64,000 bases of DNA from positions 1,612,001 to 1,676,000 of the forward strand of contig NC_018211.1 of assembly GCF_000219625.1 (NCBI RefSeq), in the 5' to 3' direction. Each line of letters begins with the position of its first letter. Position 1 is the first letter of the stretch. Below are positions 8,827-20,007 of the stretch, in pieces. The notes under the pieces were generated by a model. It did not search any database. It was not told where the DNA came from and saw nothing but the letters and a program-made list of their open reading frames with translations. A program made the translations under genes and the position numbers. The DNA is from Zymoseptoria tritici IPO323. Its lineage: Eukaryota > Ascomycota > Dothideomycetes > Mycosphaerellales > Mycosphaerellaceae.

Positions 8827-11800
8827 TTATCTCCTCGGCGACATGTCCCCATCCTCACTTTCTCCATCTTCATGCCTCAACCCCAACCCAATGCCATGTC
8901 CATTCATCCCATTGCCATTTCTATTCCACTGCTCATCCATGCCATCCTCCTCCGTCAATCTGCCCATGCCACCTCCATTCGCGTCCAATTGCTGCTGCAT
9001 GACCGCTTGCGCCGACACAATCTCCGCCAACCGCTTCAACCTCGGAGTCTGCAGCCAGCTAGGCGTGTATGTCTCCAGCGCGGTGATGACACGGGGTTCG
9101 GCGATTTCGTACGGACCCGAGTCTTCCATGTCGACGGCTTGCAAGAGGAGGACGTCCGACTTGGGATCTGTGACGCGAGAAGCGACGGCTTTCATGATTT
9201 CGCCGTTGATGGGTTGTTCGTAGTCGGCGACGAGGTATTGGTTGAGTAGTTTTTGGATTTGATTGGGTGAGAGCCTGTGATGATGATTAGTTGAGGTCGA
9301 AAGAGGATGAGAGACAATGTTACTTACATCCAGCAAATGTCCTGGATGATCTCAATGTCGTTCAAGGTGGCCTTCTTCAACTGGAGCAGTTTCGTGGCTT
9401 GCATCAAGTGCTCCAATTGAAGGGTTCCCTCGGGCATGTCGTGGCTCTTACACCATTCCTCGATACGAGTGATGTTGTAGTTGATCTGGAGACCACGTTT
9501 CCAGGACAGGAAGTTTCTCCTCATGAGAAGGTCATTGAATGCGGTGACTCCCACCAATCGCAGGAGCTCGGTGACGGTCTGGGTGATGATGCTATCTTCC
9601 AAGTAGAACGCCTTCATCGCCTTGAAGACGTTGTTCAGGAGGCTGAGCAGGTTGTCCATGCTGAATGCCGGTGCATTCGATGATTGCAGCAGCTTGCCGA
9701 GGAAGCGATTGCTCTCGTTCGTGACGAAGCCAGGAAGCGATTGTGACTCAATGATGGCCGGTACAATCATCTTGTGGAGCTTCTTCTTCAGTACCTTCAT
9801 CCAGGTGTGGTAGATGTTGAACTCCAAGCTCTCCAAGTCGTGCTTGACAATCTCGAGCAAGCGATCGTATTCAAAGTTGTCGGTCTTTTGTGCCTCGTAC
9901 CAATCCTCAGCCAAGAAGACGAACGACAACATCTCGTGGACGTTGGACAACCAGAATGCGCCGGGGTTGACAGCATCATCACCATCATGCTGCATGACCT
10001 CCTGCTGGATGGACTGCATGACATTTGCCAAGAATCGCTCAGACTCCTTGACGAAGCCATTATTCCACATCTCGCTGGTGACGAGGTTGATGAGGTATGC
10101 AGGGAACAAGACTTCCTTGTCAGTTGGTGGCGGGTTGCCCCCAGGTGCAGGAATCTTCAGATTTCGGATGAGACCCATGGTCACTTCATCATTGAGGCCA
10201 TCCTCATCGGCAAGCAAGTTCTCCAGCTCCATCTCTACGTTCTCCAGACCAGTGTTAAACGTGGAGCCTGACAAGTTCTGAGCATGTCCGTTGCCCGTCG
10301 CACCAAACGCCATGGAGACTGGCCGTGGGTTGTAGGCACCGCTGAATCTGTCTGTTTGGATTGCTTCCGGACCAGCACTTCTCCGCTTCGGCTTCTTCGA
10401 TGCGACCAGATTGATGAGCCCTGATGCACCGGCATGTGCGTTTCCATTCGTGAGCTCGCCGTTGCCGACAGGTGCTGCTCGCTTGGCAAGCTCCAATTGA
10501 TCCTGCAGATCGGCCAGCTGTTGTCGCAAGCTCAATTTCTCTGTCTCGCTGGCAGTCTTGCTCACTCTCGTCGTTTCCAGTTCTTGGCTCGTCACGCGGA
10601 GGCTCTCGCGAAGGTTCTTCTCCTCTTCTTGTAGCCTTCGCATGTTGGCAGTGCTTTCTTCGTAGCTCGACTGTAATCGTTGCATTTCCGCTTCCATTTG
10701 GCTCAGTTTTGCTGCTGTGATACCAGCTTGGTTGGCTTCTCGTTGTAGATCATTGGCTCTGGCCTCCAGGGCGTTGTGCCTCTCGCGAGAGCTCTTGAGC
10801 TGGTTTTCGTAATTCGACACTTGTCCCTTGAGCACCTTGTTTTCATTTCGCATCGTCCCAAGGCTTTGTGTGAGCTCGATGACCTTGTTCTCCAATTTGT
10901 AGGAGATCTGCTTAAGATCTCGTGCCTCCTCCTTGAGAGTCTTGTACGTCTTCCGTGCCGTCTTACCTCTCCACACGCTTTGGATGAGGACAGCCTTCTT
11001 GCGGTAGTTCCTCCAGCTCTTGAGTTGTTGATGCGTTCTCCAACTGCGCTGAATGACCTTCGCAGCATCAGAGTACTTCTTGTCCATGATCATCTTTCTT
11101 GCTAGGAAGCCCTTGGCCGACGCTTCAAAGACGATGAGATCGTCGCGGAATTGTAGGTACTTCTTACGTTCCTTCTGACCTCTCCAGACGCGCTGGATAG
11201 TCGTCGCCCCACGCTGCCGTCGGGCCTCATCAGCCTTGACTCGTGCCAGATTTGCTCGTGCGTGGGCCTGAAAAGAACGAATGCTGTCGAGCGCCTCGAG
11301 ATAGCGACGTCTGTAGTATTTCGCTTTGAGGTTCTTTTGAATCATGATGGCGGCGTTGCTGAGTCGTGTTGTTCGAAGGTTCTCCAGAAAGGCGAGCATA
11401 CCCGCGCGGAAGAAGATCTTCGTCAGACCCAGCTGGTACTTGTCAGTCTTGTCTTTCTTGCCCTCGCCTAGCGCTTGTCTGAGTATGGCATTCGCCATGT
11501 CCCGGATCTCCGTTGTCCATTGTTTGGAAGGGATCAGCATGTAGTATCGTAGAGCAAATTCCTCGTAGGTCCATCGGGTTGGGTAGCCAGCACAACTTAT
11601 GCGGACAGTTTCCAGAACACCGCAAGCTCTCAATTGACTCAACACCATTGGACCCTCAAACTTCCATGCCGCTTTGGCATCGTTGGGCTTGATACATCGG
11701 ATGTAGTGTACTTCGGTCGAGTTGATGGTGTCCATGAGCTGGATCAGTGAGCTCTTGAAGATACCACCAAGCGTCGGCTTCTTCGCTGCTGCAGTGCCCA

Positions 11801-13765
11801 TCCTCTTCCCGCCGACGCCATTAGCCTTGGGCATGACGGCGGCATTGTCCCTCTCTCGTACTGTCCCACTGAACTCGAGCACCTCCTTCAAGAATTCATT
11901 GGTAGTGTTGTTAAGAACCTCCAAATGCTCGTCCGGAACAGTGTCCCTGTTCTTCTCGATGAATCCGTCGCTCTCGTAGGTCACATCAACCGCATAATGG
12001 CAGACCGTGAATGCACTCTTGCCAAATCTTGGCTTCTTGTAGAATGCATGCTTGTCGTTGGAGAAGTTGTGGTGGAGCTTGTTGACGAAGCTCTCATCGG
12101 ATCCCATGGGCAGTCTACTTTCTTCGTCCAAGAGAGCCAGAACACCAAGTTTGCCCTCGATCAGGTCGATACACGGCTGGTTGTCGCTGAAATCGATGAA
12201 CTTCCAGTCGATCTCTTCCCGAAGATACTCTTCCTGCTCGAGTTTGAACACATGCTGGTTGAACTCTTGCTGCAGCTTCTCGTTGGCGTAGTTGATACAG
12301 AACTGCTCGAAGCTGTTCTTGGCGAAATGCTCAAAGCCGTAGATATCCAAGACACCAATGAAAGACTTCATTTGGTCGATGATCTCCTGCGGTGCGAGGA
12401 AGCCATTCATAGTTTCGACCAGCCAGTCGAAGAGCGAGGAGTAGATGTATTTGGCAACAGAGTCTCGGACCACCGTCGCTTGCTGCTGTGTCAAGTTCGA
12501 TATGATCTTCTCTCCACGAGTGACCAACTGCTTCTTGACGGTCCACTTGGCGAACTCCGTACCATCAATTCCTAGGAGCTCACAAGCTTTGGTAAGAGAT
12601 GGCTCGTCAGCCGCAAGGACTGAATCTGTACGAGTGGCAGTGATCTTAATATTGCCAATGTGCAGAAGTGCTGCCAAAATCTTCCAAAGACTGGTCTGGA
12701 CCTTCTCAGGCACTCCCAGTCTTGTGAGAGACTTGCGGGTATCCGTGAAGTCTTTCGCATCGTCGACGCCGTCAATTACAGGTGCGCCGCCCTGGTTGAG
12801 GTAGTCGAAGCGTTCGACCGCAATCAGCCCTAGCTCTTCCCTTTCGGCATCAGTCGCACCGGCCACGAGCTGGTAAAAGATGTGGTAATTCCGCTCCTTA
12901 AGCGGTTGGAAAACCAATCTTGACCGTTCGAGGAGGTACGTTCGTATCCGGGCGCCGATGATGTCGGTCTCCTTGTTGAACATGATCTCGATGTATTTGC
13001 CGAAACGGGAAGAATTGTCGTTTCGTGTCGTCTTCGCGTTACCGAAAGCTTCCATGATGGGGTTCGTGGCCAGAATTTGCTCTTCCGTCTCGCTCATCGT
13101 GTCTCCGCGACCGCGAGTACGCGATCCAATGGATTCAGGAGGTTCTCTCGTGGCAAAGTATCGCATTATGTATTTCGCGCTGACCGTCTTTCCAGCTCCA
13201 GACTCTCCCGATACGACAATGGTCTGGTTCTTCTCGTTCCGCAGCATGTCGGCGAACGACTCCTCGCCGATAGCGAAGAGATGCGGCGCTTGCGATGCTC
13301 GGTGTTTGCCTGTGTAGACTTGAACCATGCCGGGTACGTAGAGTGAGTCCACTCTCGCGAAGGGGTTGGTCGCGATAAGGACGATTCCAGAATATGTATA
13401 GATCTCTTTCTGAGCATAGCGCAATTTGATGGCTTGCAATACAGCCGGTTCGTTCAGGTGGGAAAGATTCGTAAGGTCGTCGCTGGCCTCGAGCATGGCC
13501 GGATTCATTAGGGGTGGGAGGGTCGAGCTGATGGCGTCTTCTGACAGCGACGCGAGGGTTGTGTCCACGGTCGTCTCCTACATCTTGCGTCAGTATCCGA
13601 TACATCCTGCAGCTCCAAGACTCAACTTACCTCGCCATTCTCCAGGGCGAAGACGAGCTTCACCTTGTCCCCGTCGACGGTCTTGCTGGTGACCTCAGAG
13701 GCCACCCAGCCCTCGGTCGCGTCGGGCTGCCATGCCTTGGTCCCGACATCGTATGTATGCGACAT
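8827..13765 (-). CDS. MYO2: Class V myosin heavy chain
   Basis: Actin-based cargo motor for polarised growth, vesicle transport and organelle inheritance. Three exons: 13765-13631, 13577-9328 and 9274-8827; introns are 13578-13630 (53 nt) and 9275-9327 (53 nt). Product 1610 aa. The first exon supplies the SH3-like N-terminus (MSHTYDVGTKAWQPD...). The motor follows: P-loop GESGAGKT at 169-176, switch I 'NDNSSRFGKY', switch II 'DIYGFEHF', and the actin-binding region near 'TEVHYIRCIKPN'. About six IQ motifs ('AIMIQKNLKAKYYRRRY', 'TTIQRVWRGQKERK', 'VLIQSVWRGKTARK') bind light chains. A coiled coil and a C-terminal dilute cargo-binding domain complete the protein. The last splice restores 'CWMLSPNQIQ', the conserved end of the dilute domain. 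Length is typical of fungal myosin V. Confidence 0.97.
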
Positions 13766-15626
13766 GGCGGCGGGTGTGTTAGGTGTTGTGATAAGTGTGC
13801 CCGTAAACAAATGTTGTGGGACCTCTTCCTCCTCCTCCCCCGTGCGGTGCTTCGTTCAGTCGGGGGTTTCCAGCGCCCGCGGTGGAATGCAGGAAGTCAG
13901 CTGCCAGGCTATTGAGGAAAAGCACAGCTGCAACTCGGCAGCATGATCGAAGCAAAGCGGATGGGCAGTGGTAGGGTGGGAGGATGATGTTGTGAATGTG
14001 TTGCGTGGTTCGGCCGTTTCTCTCAAGGACAGAGTGTGTACCAGAATACCTCCACACCCACACCCTGGATGCGCATGTCGAACGCGGTAAAGGTAAAGCT
14101 GGCCCGCACGGGCGTCGGCTCCTTTTTAGCTGCACCTCGATTTTATTCACCATCACAAGCAAACACTCTTCTGATCATTTTATCGACGCAATGAAATACT
14201 CTAGAATCATATTACGACCTCGACTTCTACAATGATCTCCTGCTCAACAGACATGTGGAAGTCGCCTTGCCGCCTGCCAACAGATGTTCGCACTTCAAGT
14301 TCATCCCACGGTCAATTGGGTCTAAATTCTCCGGTCGAAGACACCTCCCTACTAACCAACTCTCACAAACCCCTTACTAACAGCACGTTTGCCTCGGGCA
14401 TATGGGCCATGGCCTGCAAGTATGACTACTCTGATTTACGATGAGATCTACAACTTTGACGCAAGCTACCAAAGGTCTAGAAGTGTTCTTCTTCAACGCG
14501 ATGCTCTCTAAAATACTCTCCTGCATTGCCCTATGCATGGCATCCCGGTCACCAACGACGCCTCGAAGCTCCAGTCCTCAAGTACCGGCATCGTGGCTTC
14601 GCTGAACGTCCATTCCCAGACGAAGATTCTTCCTGGGTTGATGCTCAAACTTCTGATGAGAAGTGCTCGTCTTGATGAGGAGCTCCGGCATATGGAAACA
14701 TTCTCTCGTCACTGAGGTGTGAGCGAAGCGAGATCGAACTGTCAGCCACATGTATGCGATCTGTCACAGCGTGCAGGCTGCGATCCCCGCTTTGAAACGC
14801 AGACTCGCTCGATGACACTTCCCAGGTGTATTGAGGCTCTGACTCCGCCGGTGAATTGCGTCGTTGTTTTTTGATCTTGTTCCCGCGGCCGCCGCAATCA
14901 ACCTCCATTGCCAACTCCTCACCCAATGACGCAATTCTTCCGCTTACCTGTTGCAAAGACCCTACTCCGAGTCGATGGCAATGTAGTCTCGCAGGTATGA
15001 GCTCGCACCCGCCGCAAGCTGAGACTAGCTTGCTCGAGCACTCATTGTGCATGTGGCATTCCGTCCTCAACTCGATGCTCTGTCAACCTGGAATACCTTA
15101 GCAACAACTGCCGATTCGGGATCTTACACTTTCGTGGTACTGCCAAGCTTCAACGCTAACAGCAAGAGGTTAGCTTGGCCCGCCAGCGAAGATCTAGCTC
15201 AACCTTTCTGGCCCCTTTCCTCCTCGACCGAGTCGACTCCACATACACACACGTGGAAGAGAAGCACGAATCGTCAGAAAGAGCTGAGAATACCGATCAT
15301 GAATTTGGCGCAACCACCGCTCAAGACTATAATGATTGCTCTCGAATAGGCCCTGTCAAAATGAGCTATCAAACAGCTCGTCGACTGCTCAGCAGTCTTC
15401 TTCTCATCCAAGTACAGTCTGCATCAATTTCTCTTCATTCAGGCATTCCCTCTCATACTTCGCGATGCGCTTGTTCACACTGATCAACTCGCGCAACTGA
15501 GCATCCCGCTTCAAGCCAAAACATGTCTTTCGATCTCTCCAGCGTCCTTTCAATTCCACTCATCATCATCGTCTCCATTGCCATAGTCCTCCTTCTTGCT
15601 CAAGAGCCTCTCATCATCAGCACCCC
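13766..15626. other. Long gene-poor interval
   Basis: 1.86 kb between the myosin start and the 3' end of the KLSPRK-repeat gene. The part next to 13765 is the myosin promoter. Short frames elsewhere (for example 14645-15070 minus, 141 codons) have no recognisable domain. No RNA gene or repeat was identified by eye. Confidence 0.4.
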
Positions 15627-16216
15627 TCAATACTCCACATCCTCCTTGTGAACGATCCCCACTTCCCTGCGCGGCGACAGCTTGACGGTGAACCGCTTGC
15701 ACGGCGTCTCATCTTCGCGCTTGATCTCGACTTCTTCCGCCTTGATCGCGACTTTCTCCTTGCGCGGGGAGAGCTTGATGAAGAACTTCTTGCGCGGCGA
15801 GAGCTTAATGGTGCACTTCTTGCGCGGCGAGAGCTTGTTGACGCACTTCTCCTTGCGAGGTGACAGTTTGATGGTAAACTTCTCCTCGCTTGGCGACTCT
15901 TCTTGCTGCTGGAACTGGATGGCTTCTTGCTCAAGGTAGGCCAGCTTGCGCGGAGAGAGCTTGATTGTGAGTTTGGCTCGTGGACGGACTTTCAGGATGA
16001 GCTTCTTGGGCTGGTGGAGAGGTCAGTCAGTGCTTCGAGGTTGGAGGATGGAGTTGGTGGACGGACCTTGGAGCAGGCAGCATAGTCAGGGATGGAGGCC
16101 ATTGAGTTGATGCCGGTGGCGGTGGTGGTATTGATGAGAGCCATGGTGTGGTCTTGACTCGCTTGTGTGGAGGCCATGGAGTTGGTGGTGGTGGTGGTGG
16201 TGTTGATGGAAGCCAT
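15627..16216 (-). CDS. KLSPRK-repeat basic protein (unfamiliar family)
   Basis: Two exons: 16216-16067 (50 codons) and 16010-15627 (127 residues plus stop); the 56-nt intron 16011-16066 (GTCCGT...ACCAG) has a CTGAC branch-like site. Product 177 aa. Exon 2 carries six near-identical KLSPR(K/R) motifs, starting at residues 67, 98, 109, 119, 129 and 160, after a degenerate first copy ('LKVRPRAK'). Each is a Ser-Pro-Arg-Lys/Arg site, fitting the CDK consensus and the SPKK-type minor-groove DNA-binding motif of some histone tails. Exon 1 is Thr/Asn/Ser-rich and contains an internal duplication ('MASINTTT...NSMAS' and 'MALINTTT...NSMAS'). The start has ATCATGGC context after a pyrimidine-rich leader. 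Function unknown; nuclear location is inference. Confidence 0.72.
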
Positions 16217-16705
16217 GATGTGATCTTGATTTGCTAGTATGAAGGCTGGTGTTTGCAGGTGGTCGATTGTTGGTAATGGGATGAGGGACGGAGACGAGAA
16301 GGAACAGAGGGAGAGGTAAGACGGTCTATGTATGGACGACATCTCTTCTCGGCTGTGTCTCTTCCACCACAATACCATGCGCTTTGCAATAATACAATAC
16401 ATAGTTCAATTCCTTCGCATTGTGGAACATTTCATCGACAATGCGTAGGATCGCGCAAATTCGGCGCTAGCGCTGAGACCTGTGGTCTAGGGTGAAGGGA
16501 AAGACATCGGATCTGCGACAAGGCATGGCTGTGAATCATTCGAATTTGTCTTGGTGAATAGACAATGCGGCACGCCTGGCTTGGGTTAAATCTGTGGAAC
16601 ACGTTCCGCTCAGCAACAAAGTGTGCTGCGGTCTTGCTTGACCTCCTTCCGTAACAGGTAAGCCCAAATTTGGTTCTAGCATGCGGCGGTTATGACCCAC
16701 CATAT
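16217..16705. other. Intergenic region
   Basis: About 490 bp. On the minus strand the 16220-16330 part is pyrimidine-rich and likely forms the leader of the KLSPRK-repeat gene. The rest holds no supported feature. Confidence 0.4.
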
Positions 16706-18213
16706 CTACGCCTTGGGCATACCCTTTTGGAACGCAACATCTCTCGCCAGGCTCTTCTTGCTTACCACGCGGAAGCCGCCAAACACCAGAATCAAAGCCT
16801 CCAACCCAAGCACGACCGCCAGCGTGACCATCGCTCCAATGACACCGTTCACAACCGGACTCAGGCCGTTGCCAGCTTCATGACCTTCAGCCGAGGCTGA
16901 CGAATCACCATCGTCGCCGCTGGATCCATAAGCTGCGCAGGTACTCGTGGAGTTCCCACAAGCCGTGCACCATTCCTCCGTGTCCCTCACTACGAACTTG
17001 CCCATTCCGCTCGCAAAGTCGTCCCAGCTAAGAACCTCCTGCCCAGAGCCAAAAAGCGGGTATGCCACCGGCTCGCTCTGCTCAGTCGTCGTGCCGTTGT
17101 GGAACAGGAATCTCACATAAGCATCGTCGGTGCTCGGGTATTCAGCACTGCTGACTGCGACAGAAGAGTTGGTGAACAGTTCAAATGTCATGACAGATGC
17201 ATAATCCGCCACGCCGCGGAAGTCGGAGTTCACGCTGGGAAGATCTGCCAGCCCGAAAAACGAAGCAAAAGTTCCGTATGCGCCAAATTGGACGCCAATC
17301 TTCGTCTTGCCGCGGCTGGTGAGCGTGGTATTCAGAAACTCGACGATTTGGCCGGCGAGAGTCTTGCCAGCGATGGCGCGGGCGTCGGAGCTGGCGTTGT
17401 AGGCGAGGCCCCATTCGTGGGCATCGGCCAGGGTACGGAGCTGGAAGAGGACATCGTCGGTGAGGAGGTTCGAGCTTGGGATCGTCTGGTTGTGGATCTC
17501 GGCGACATGAATTAGATCGTAGACTGAAGCTTCTGTTAGTGTTGCCACTGCTGACCGATGTAGAGAAACCACTTACTTGTGTATGCGTTCTTGAACGAGT
17601 TCTGACTGGCATTGAATGTCCCGTTGATGACTGGGTAGATACTGTCGTAGAAGCTCTGGGTACTAGCCAGGAGATCGGTGTACTCCTTGCTGGAGAAGTA
17701 TTCATTCGAGCTGACGATAGCCTGTGCACATCCGCTGGCACTCTGCAGCCAAGTGTTGTCCTCGCTGCCGGCGCCGTGAGTCGACTCCTCGACTGGAATG
17801 AGCTGGTAGCCATCCAAGGGTGCGGTAACAGTGCTGCCATTCCTCAATGTTGCGGAGCCAAGAGTTGAACCAACTGGTGGGTAGAGTCCCTGCAAGAAGC
17901 CGGTCGCTGAGTTCTGGAGGACAGTATCGTCTGGAGCGGAGACCATGATCTGGCTCTGCTTGACGATATCCGCGTTGATGCCATTTATACGGAGGGTGGC
18001 ATCCGGCGCAATATATCGATTGCGGTAGTACTGGCCAGAAGTGTAGACTTGGGAATAGCCCAGATCGGTCAGGCTCGCGGGAGGTGTCGACTTTGGAGTG
18101 CGATCACCGTGTCGATGAAACATGTAGACTCCCAGCACAGTCTCTACATTGGCATCTTGCGCCAGTGCCATTGACCCAACAGCCGCAAATGCGAGAAACA
18201 AATTGGACAACAT
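16706..18213 (-). CDS. Membrane-anchored histidine acid phosphatase family protein
   Basis: Exons 18213-17577 and 17523-16706, with a 53-nt intron at 17524-17576 (GTAAGT...TTCAG); product 484 aa. The start is the ATG at 18213, since the longer frame begins at TTG. The signal peptide is MLSNLFLAFAAVGSMALA. The phosphohistidine motif 'RHGDRTP' follows about 35 residues later. There are many N-glycosylation sequons (NGS, NGT, NAS, NTT, NSS). Near the C-terminus a Ser/Asp/Gly-rich stalk with Cys residues precedes one membrane helix (VIGAMVTLAVVLGLEALILVF) and a short basic tail, so the enzyme probably faces the cell surface or vacuole lumen. The distal His-Asp pair of classical members is not apparent: the matching region reads 'QFGAYGTFASFFGL'. 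Activity is therefore not certain. Confidence 0.88.
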
Positions 18214-18826
18214 GTTCCCTTGGTGTTTCGCCTGGACTGTGAGAGAGAAGATGTTCAATACAACAAGGAAATGCAGGAGAGGCAGGAGGGAGAGAGCAGA
18301 GAGCAGAGGATGATAAGGTAAGATTCGGCATAGTCATGCCGAGATATGCCACTTCGCTACCATGCATTCATTCTACAGCTCCACTTCCAATGATTCGGTC
18401 AACTCCCAGGTCGATACCACAGCGTGGAAGGGTCTTGAGACAACCAGCGCTATCCAGGTCTCGTTCTCAATACCATAATGCATTCCAATGGCACAGTCCG
18501 TGGTCCATTACGAGCCTCCAACTTGTCAATGCTGGGCTCGTCCAACCAGTCTCTCAAGTCTCACCGTCGGCGGTATTGAGGAAATATCCCGCTAGTCCAT
18601 AAGTGGAGCAGTCTAGCGAGCTACCCCTCGCTGGAAAGTTTCCTTTTTCCGCGGCTTGCGATTGATAGAGGAGCTGTCCACATCGGATATCCTTCCCTTG
18701 CGAAAGGCAGGCCGGCGTGTGAGCAGGGTCGCATTCCGCGAAAGATCGTCCTACGACTGCGACTGTGTACTTCATGCCCAGGATAGATTGGTCAAGCTGT
18801 GCGGGTTTGGTGTTAAAATCGGCGGA
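18214..18826. other. Intergenic region
   Basis: About 610 bp between the acid phosphatase start and the hydrolase end. A 73-codon minus-strand frame with four Cys (18775-18554) lies here and is listed under findings. Otherwise nothing is supported. Confidence 0.4.
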
Positions 18827-19833
18827 TCAGTCCTTGTTCGAGAGAAACTCAACCACAGCTACCAGCACTATTAGCAGTTGTACACTTTGGCTGCGGAATT
18901 CGACACGCACCCTGTCTAAACTCCTCCGGCTTCTCACTTATCACCCAATGCCCTGCGTCAATACTGGACAGCTCGAATCTGGGAAAGAACCTCCCACAAA
19001 GGGGCAGCATGTCGTCCGCAATGTAGTGGCTCCGGGTACCTCGAACGAACAGCGTCGGACCCTCATACCGCGCCTCGTCCGGATCCTTGAACGGGAAGTC
19101 GCCCAGCTTGCTCAGAGCGTTCGTCAGATACTTTAACGGTACTTTGAACCTCTGCATGCCATCCTCGTCTCGGGCCAAATTGGTGAGCAGGAATTGTCGA
19201 ATCGCCATGTTGTCCTCATAATCCATCAATATTTTGTCTGCATCCTTCAAAGACTTCACACCGGTCTCCTCAATTCTCCTCATGCCAACGGTGTACTTTG
19301 CGAAGTCTGACTTCAATGCTGCATCGACTGGTGCATTGTCCACTGAGATGAGGTTTCCCACTTTTACATTCTTGCGTAGTGCAACTGTCATGACTGCTTT
19401 TGCGCCCATAGAATGGCCTATGAGTGTGCTCTTTTGGACGTCGTGGTGCTTGATGAAGAGCTCCAGGTCCTCCGCCATCTTCGTATAGTCGTGCTCTGGG
19501 TGGTGTGAGGAGTCGCCATGATTTCGAGTGTCGACAGCGTAGACCGGTCGCTTCAAGTCGCGTACGAGAACTCTGCATGGAAGTCAGTATACAGGGCTGA
19601 AATCTGGCTATCCTGCGAGCAGCGTACTTACTCATGCTCCGATGATTTCTCTTCGACCCGAACAAGCCGTGAACGAAGATGATCGGAGCACCTTCTGCGG
19701 CCTTTCCATTCTCTGGCTCATATAGCTCGTATGCCATTCGTACGCCATTGCTCAGCTCTGTCGTGGAGAATGGTCTCCTTCCGTACCGTCTCAACGATTG
19801 CTGCAGACGCGGCAGTGCTCTCCGGGCGAGCAT
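18827..19833 (-). CDS. IMO32: Mitochondrial alpha/beta hydrolase, ABHD11/Imo32 type
   Basis: Three exons: 19833-19628, 19572-18911 and 18858-18827. Introns are 55 nt (19573-19627, GTACGC donor) and 52 nt (18859-18910, GTGCGT donor). Product 299 aa. The Arg-rich, acid-free N-terminus (MLARRALPRLQQSLRRYGRR) is a mitochondrial presequence. Hydrolase core: oxyanion loop 'FVHGLFGSKRN', nucleophile elbow GHSMG with Ser123, 'VDNAP', and catalytic His in 'DAGHWV'. The first intron has two nearby donors; GTACGC restores 'RSMSKVLVRDLKRPVYAVDTRNHGDS', matching the family, while the stronger-looking GTAAGT four bases earlier would break the frame. The last exon adds only 'AVVEFLSNKD'. In animals ABHD11 protects the oxoglutarate dehydrogenase complex; the fungal role is less clear. 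Confidence 0.92.
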
Positions 19834-20007
19834 TGCGAACAGAATGCACGCTCCTGTAGGAACTCCAAACGCCGATGCGAAGTAGAATATGCGCAGGAAA
19901 GGTGAGATGTGAACGAATCAATCTGAAGCTTTGACACGCGAGCTGACAAGGCTGAGCTCGAGCACCTGAAAGTCTCGGCTTGCTTCTGCGTTCAACGTCA
20001 TATTTCC

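Noticed and set aside
15648..15863. Plus-strand frames with ARRE/LARR repeats over the KLSPRK gene
   Set aside because: The repeats are the reverse complement of KLSPRK codons. The minus frame has a proper start, intron and stop, and the plus frame does not.
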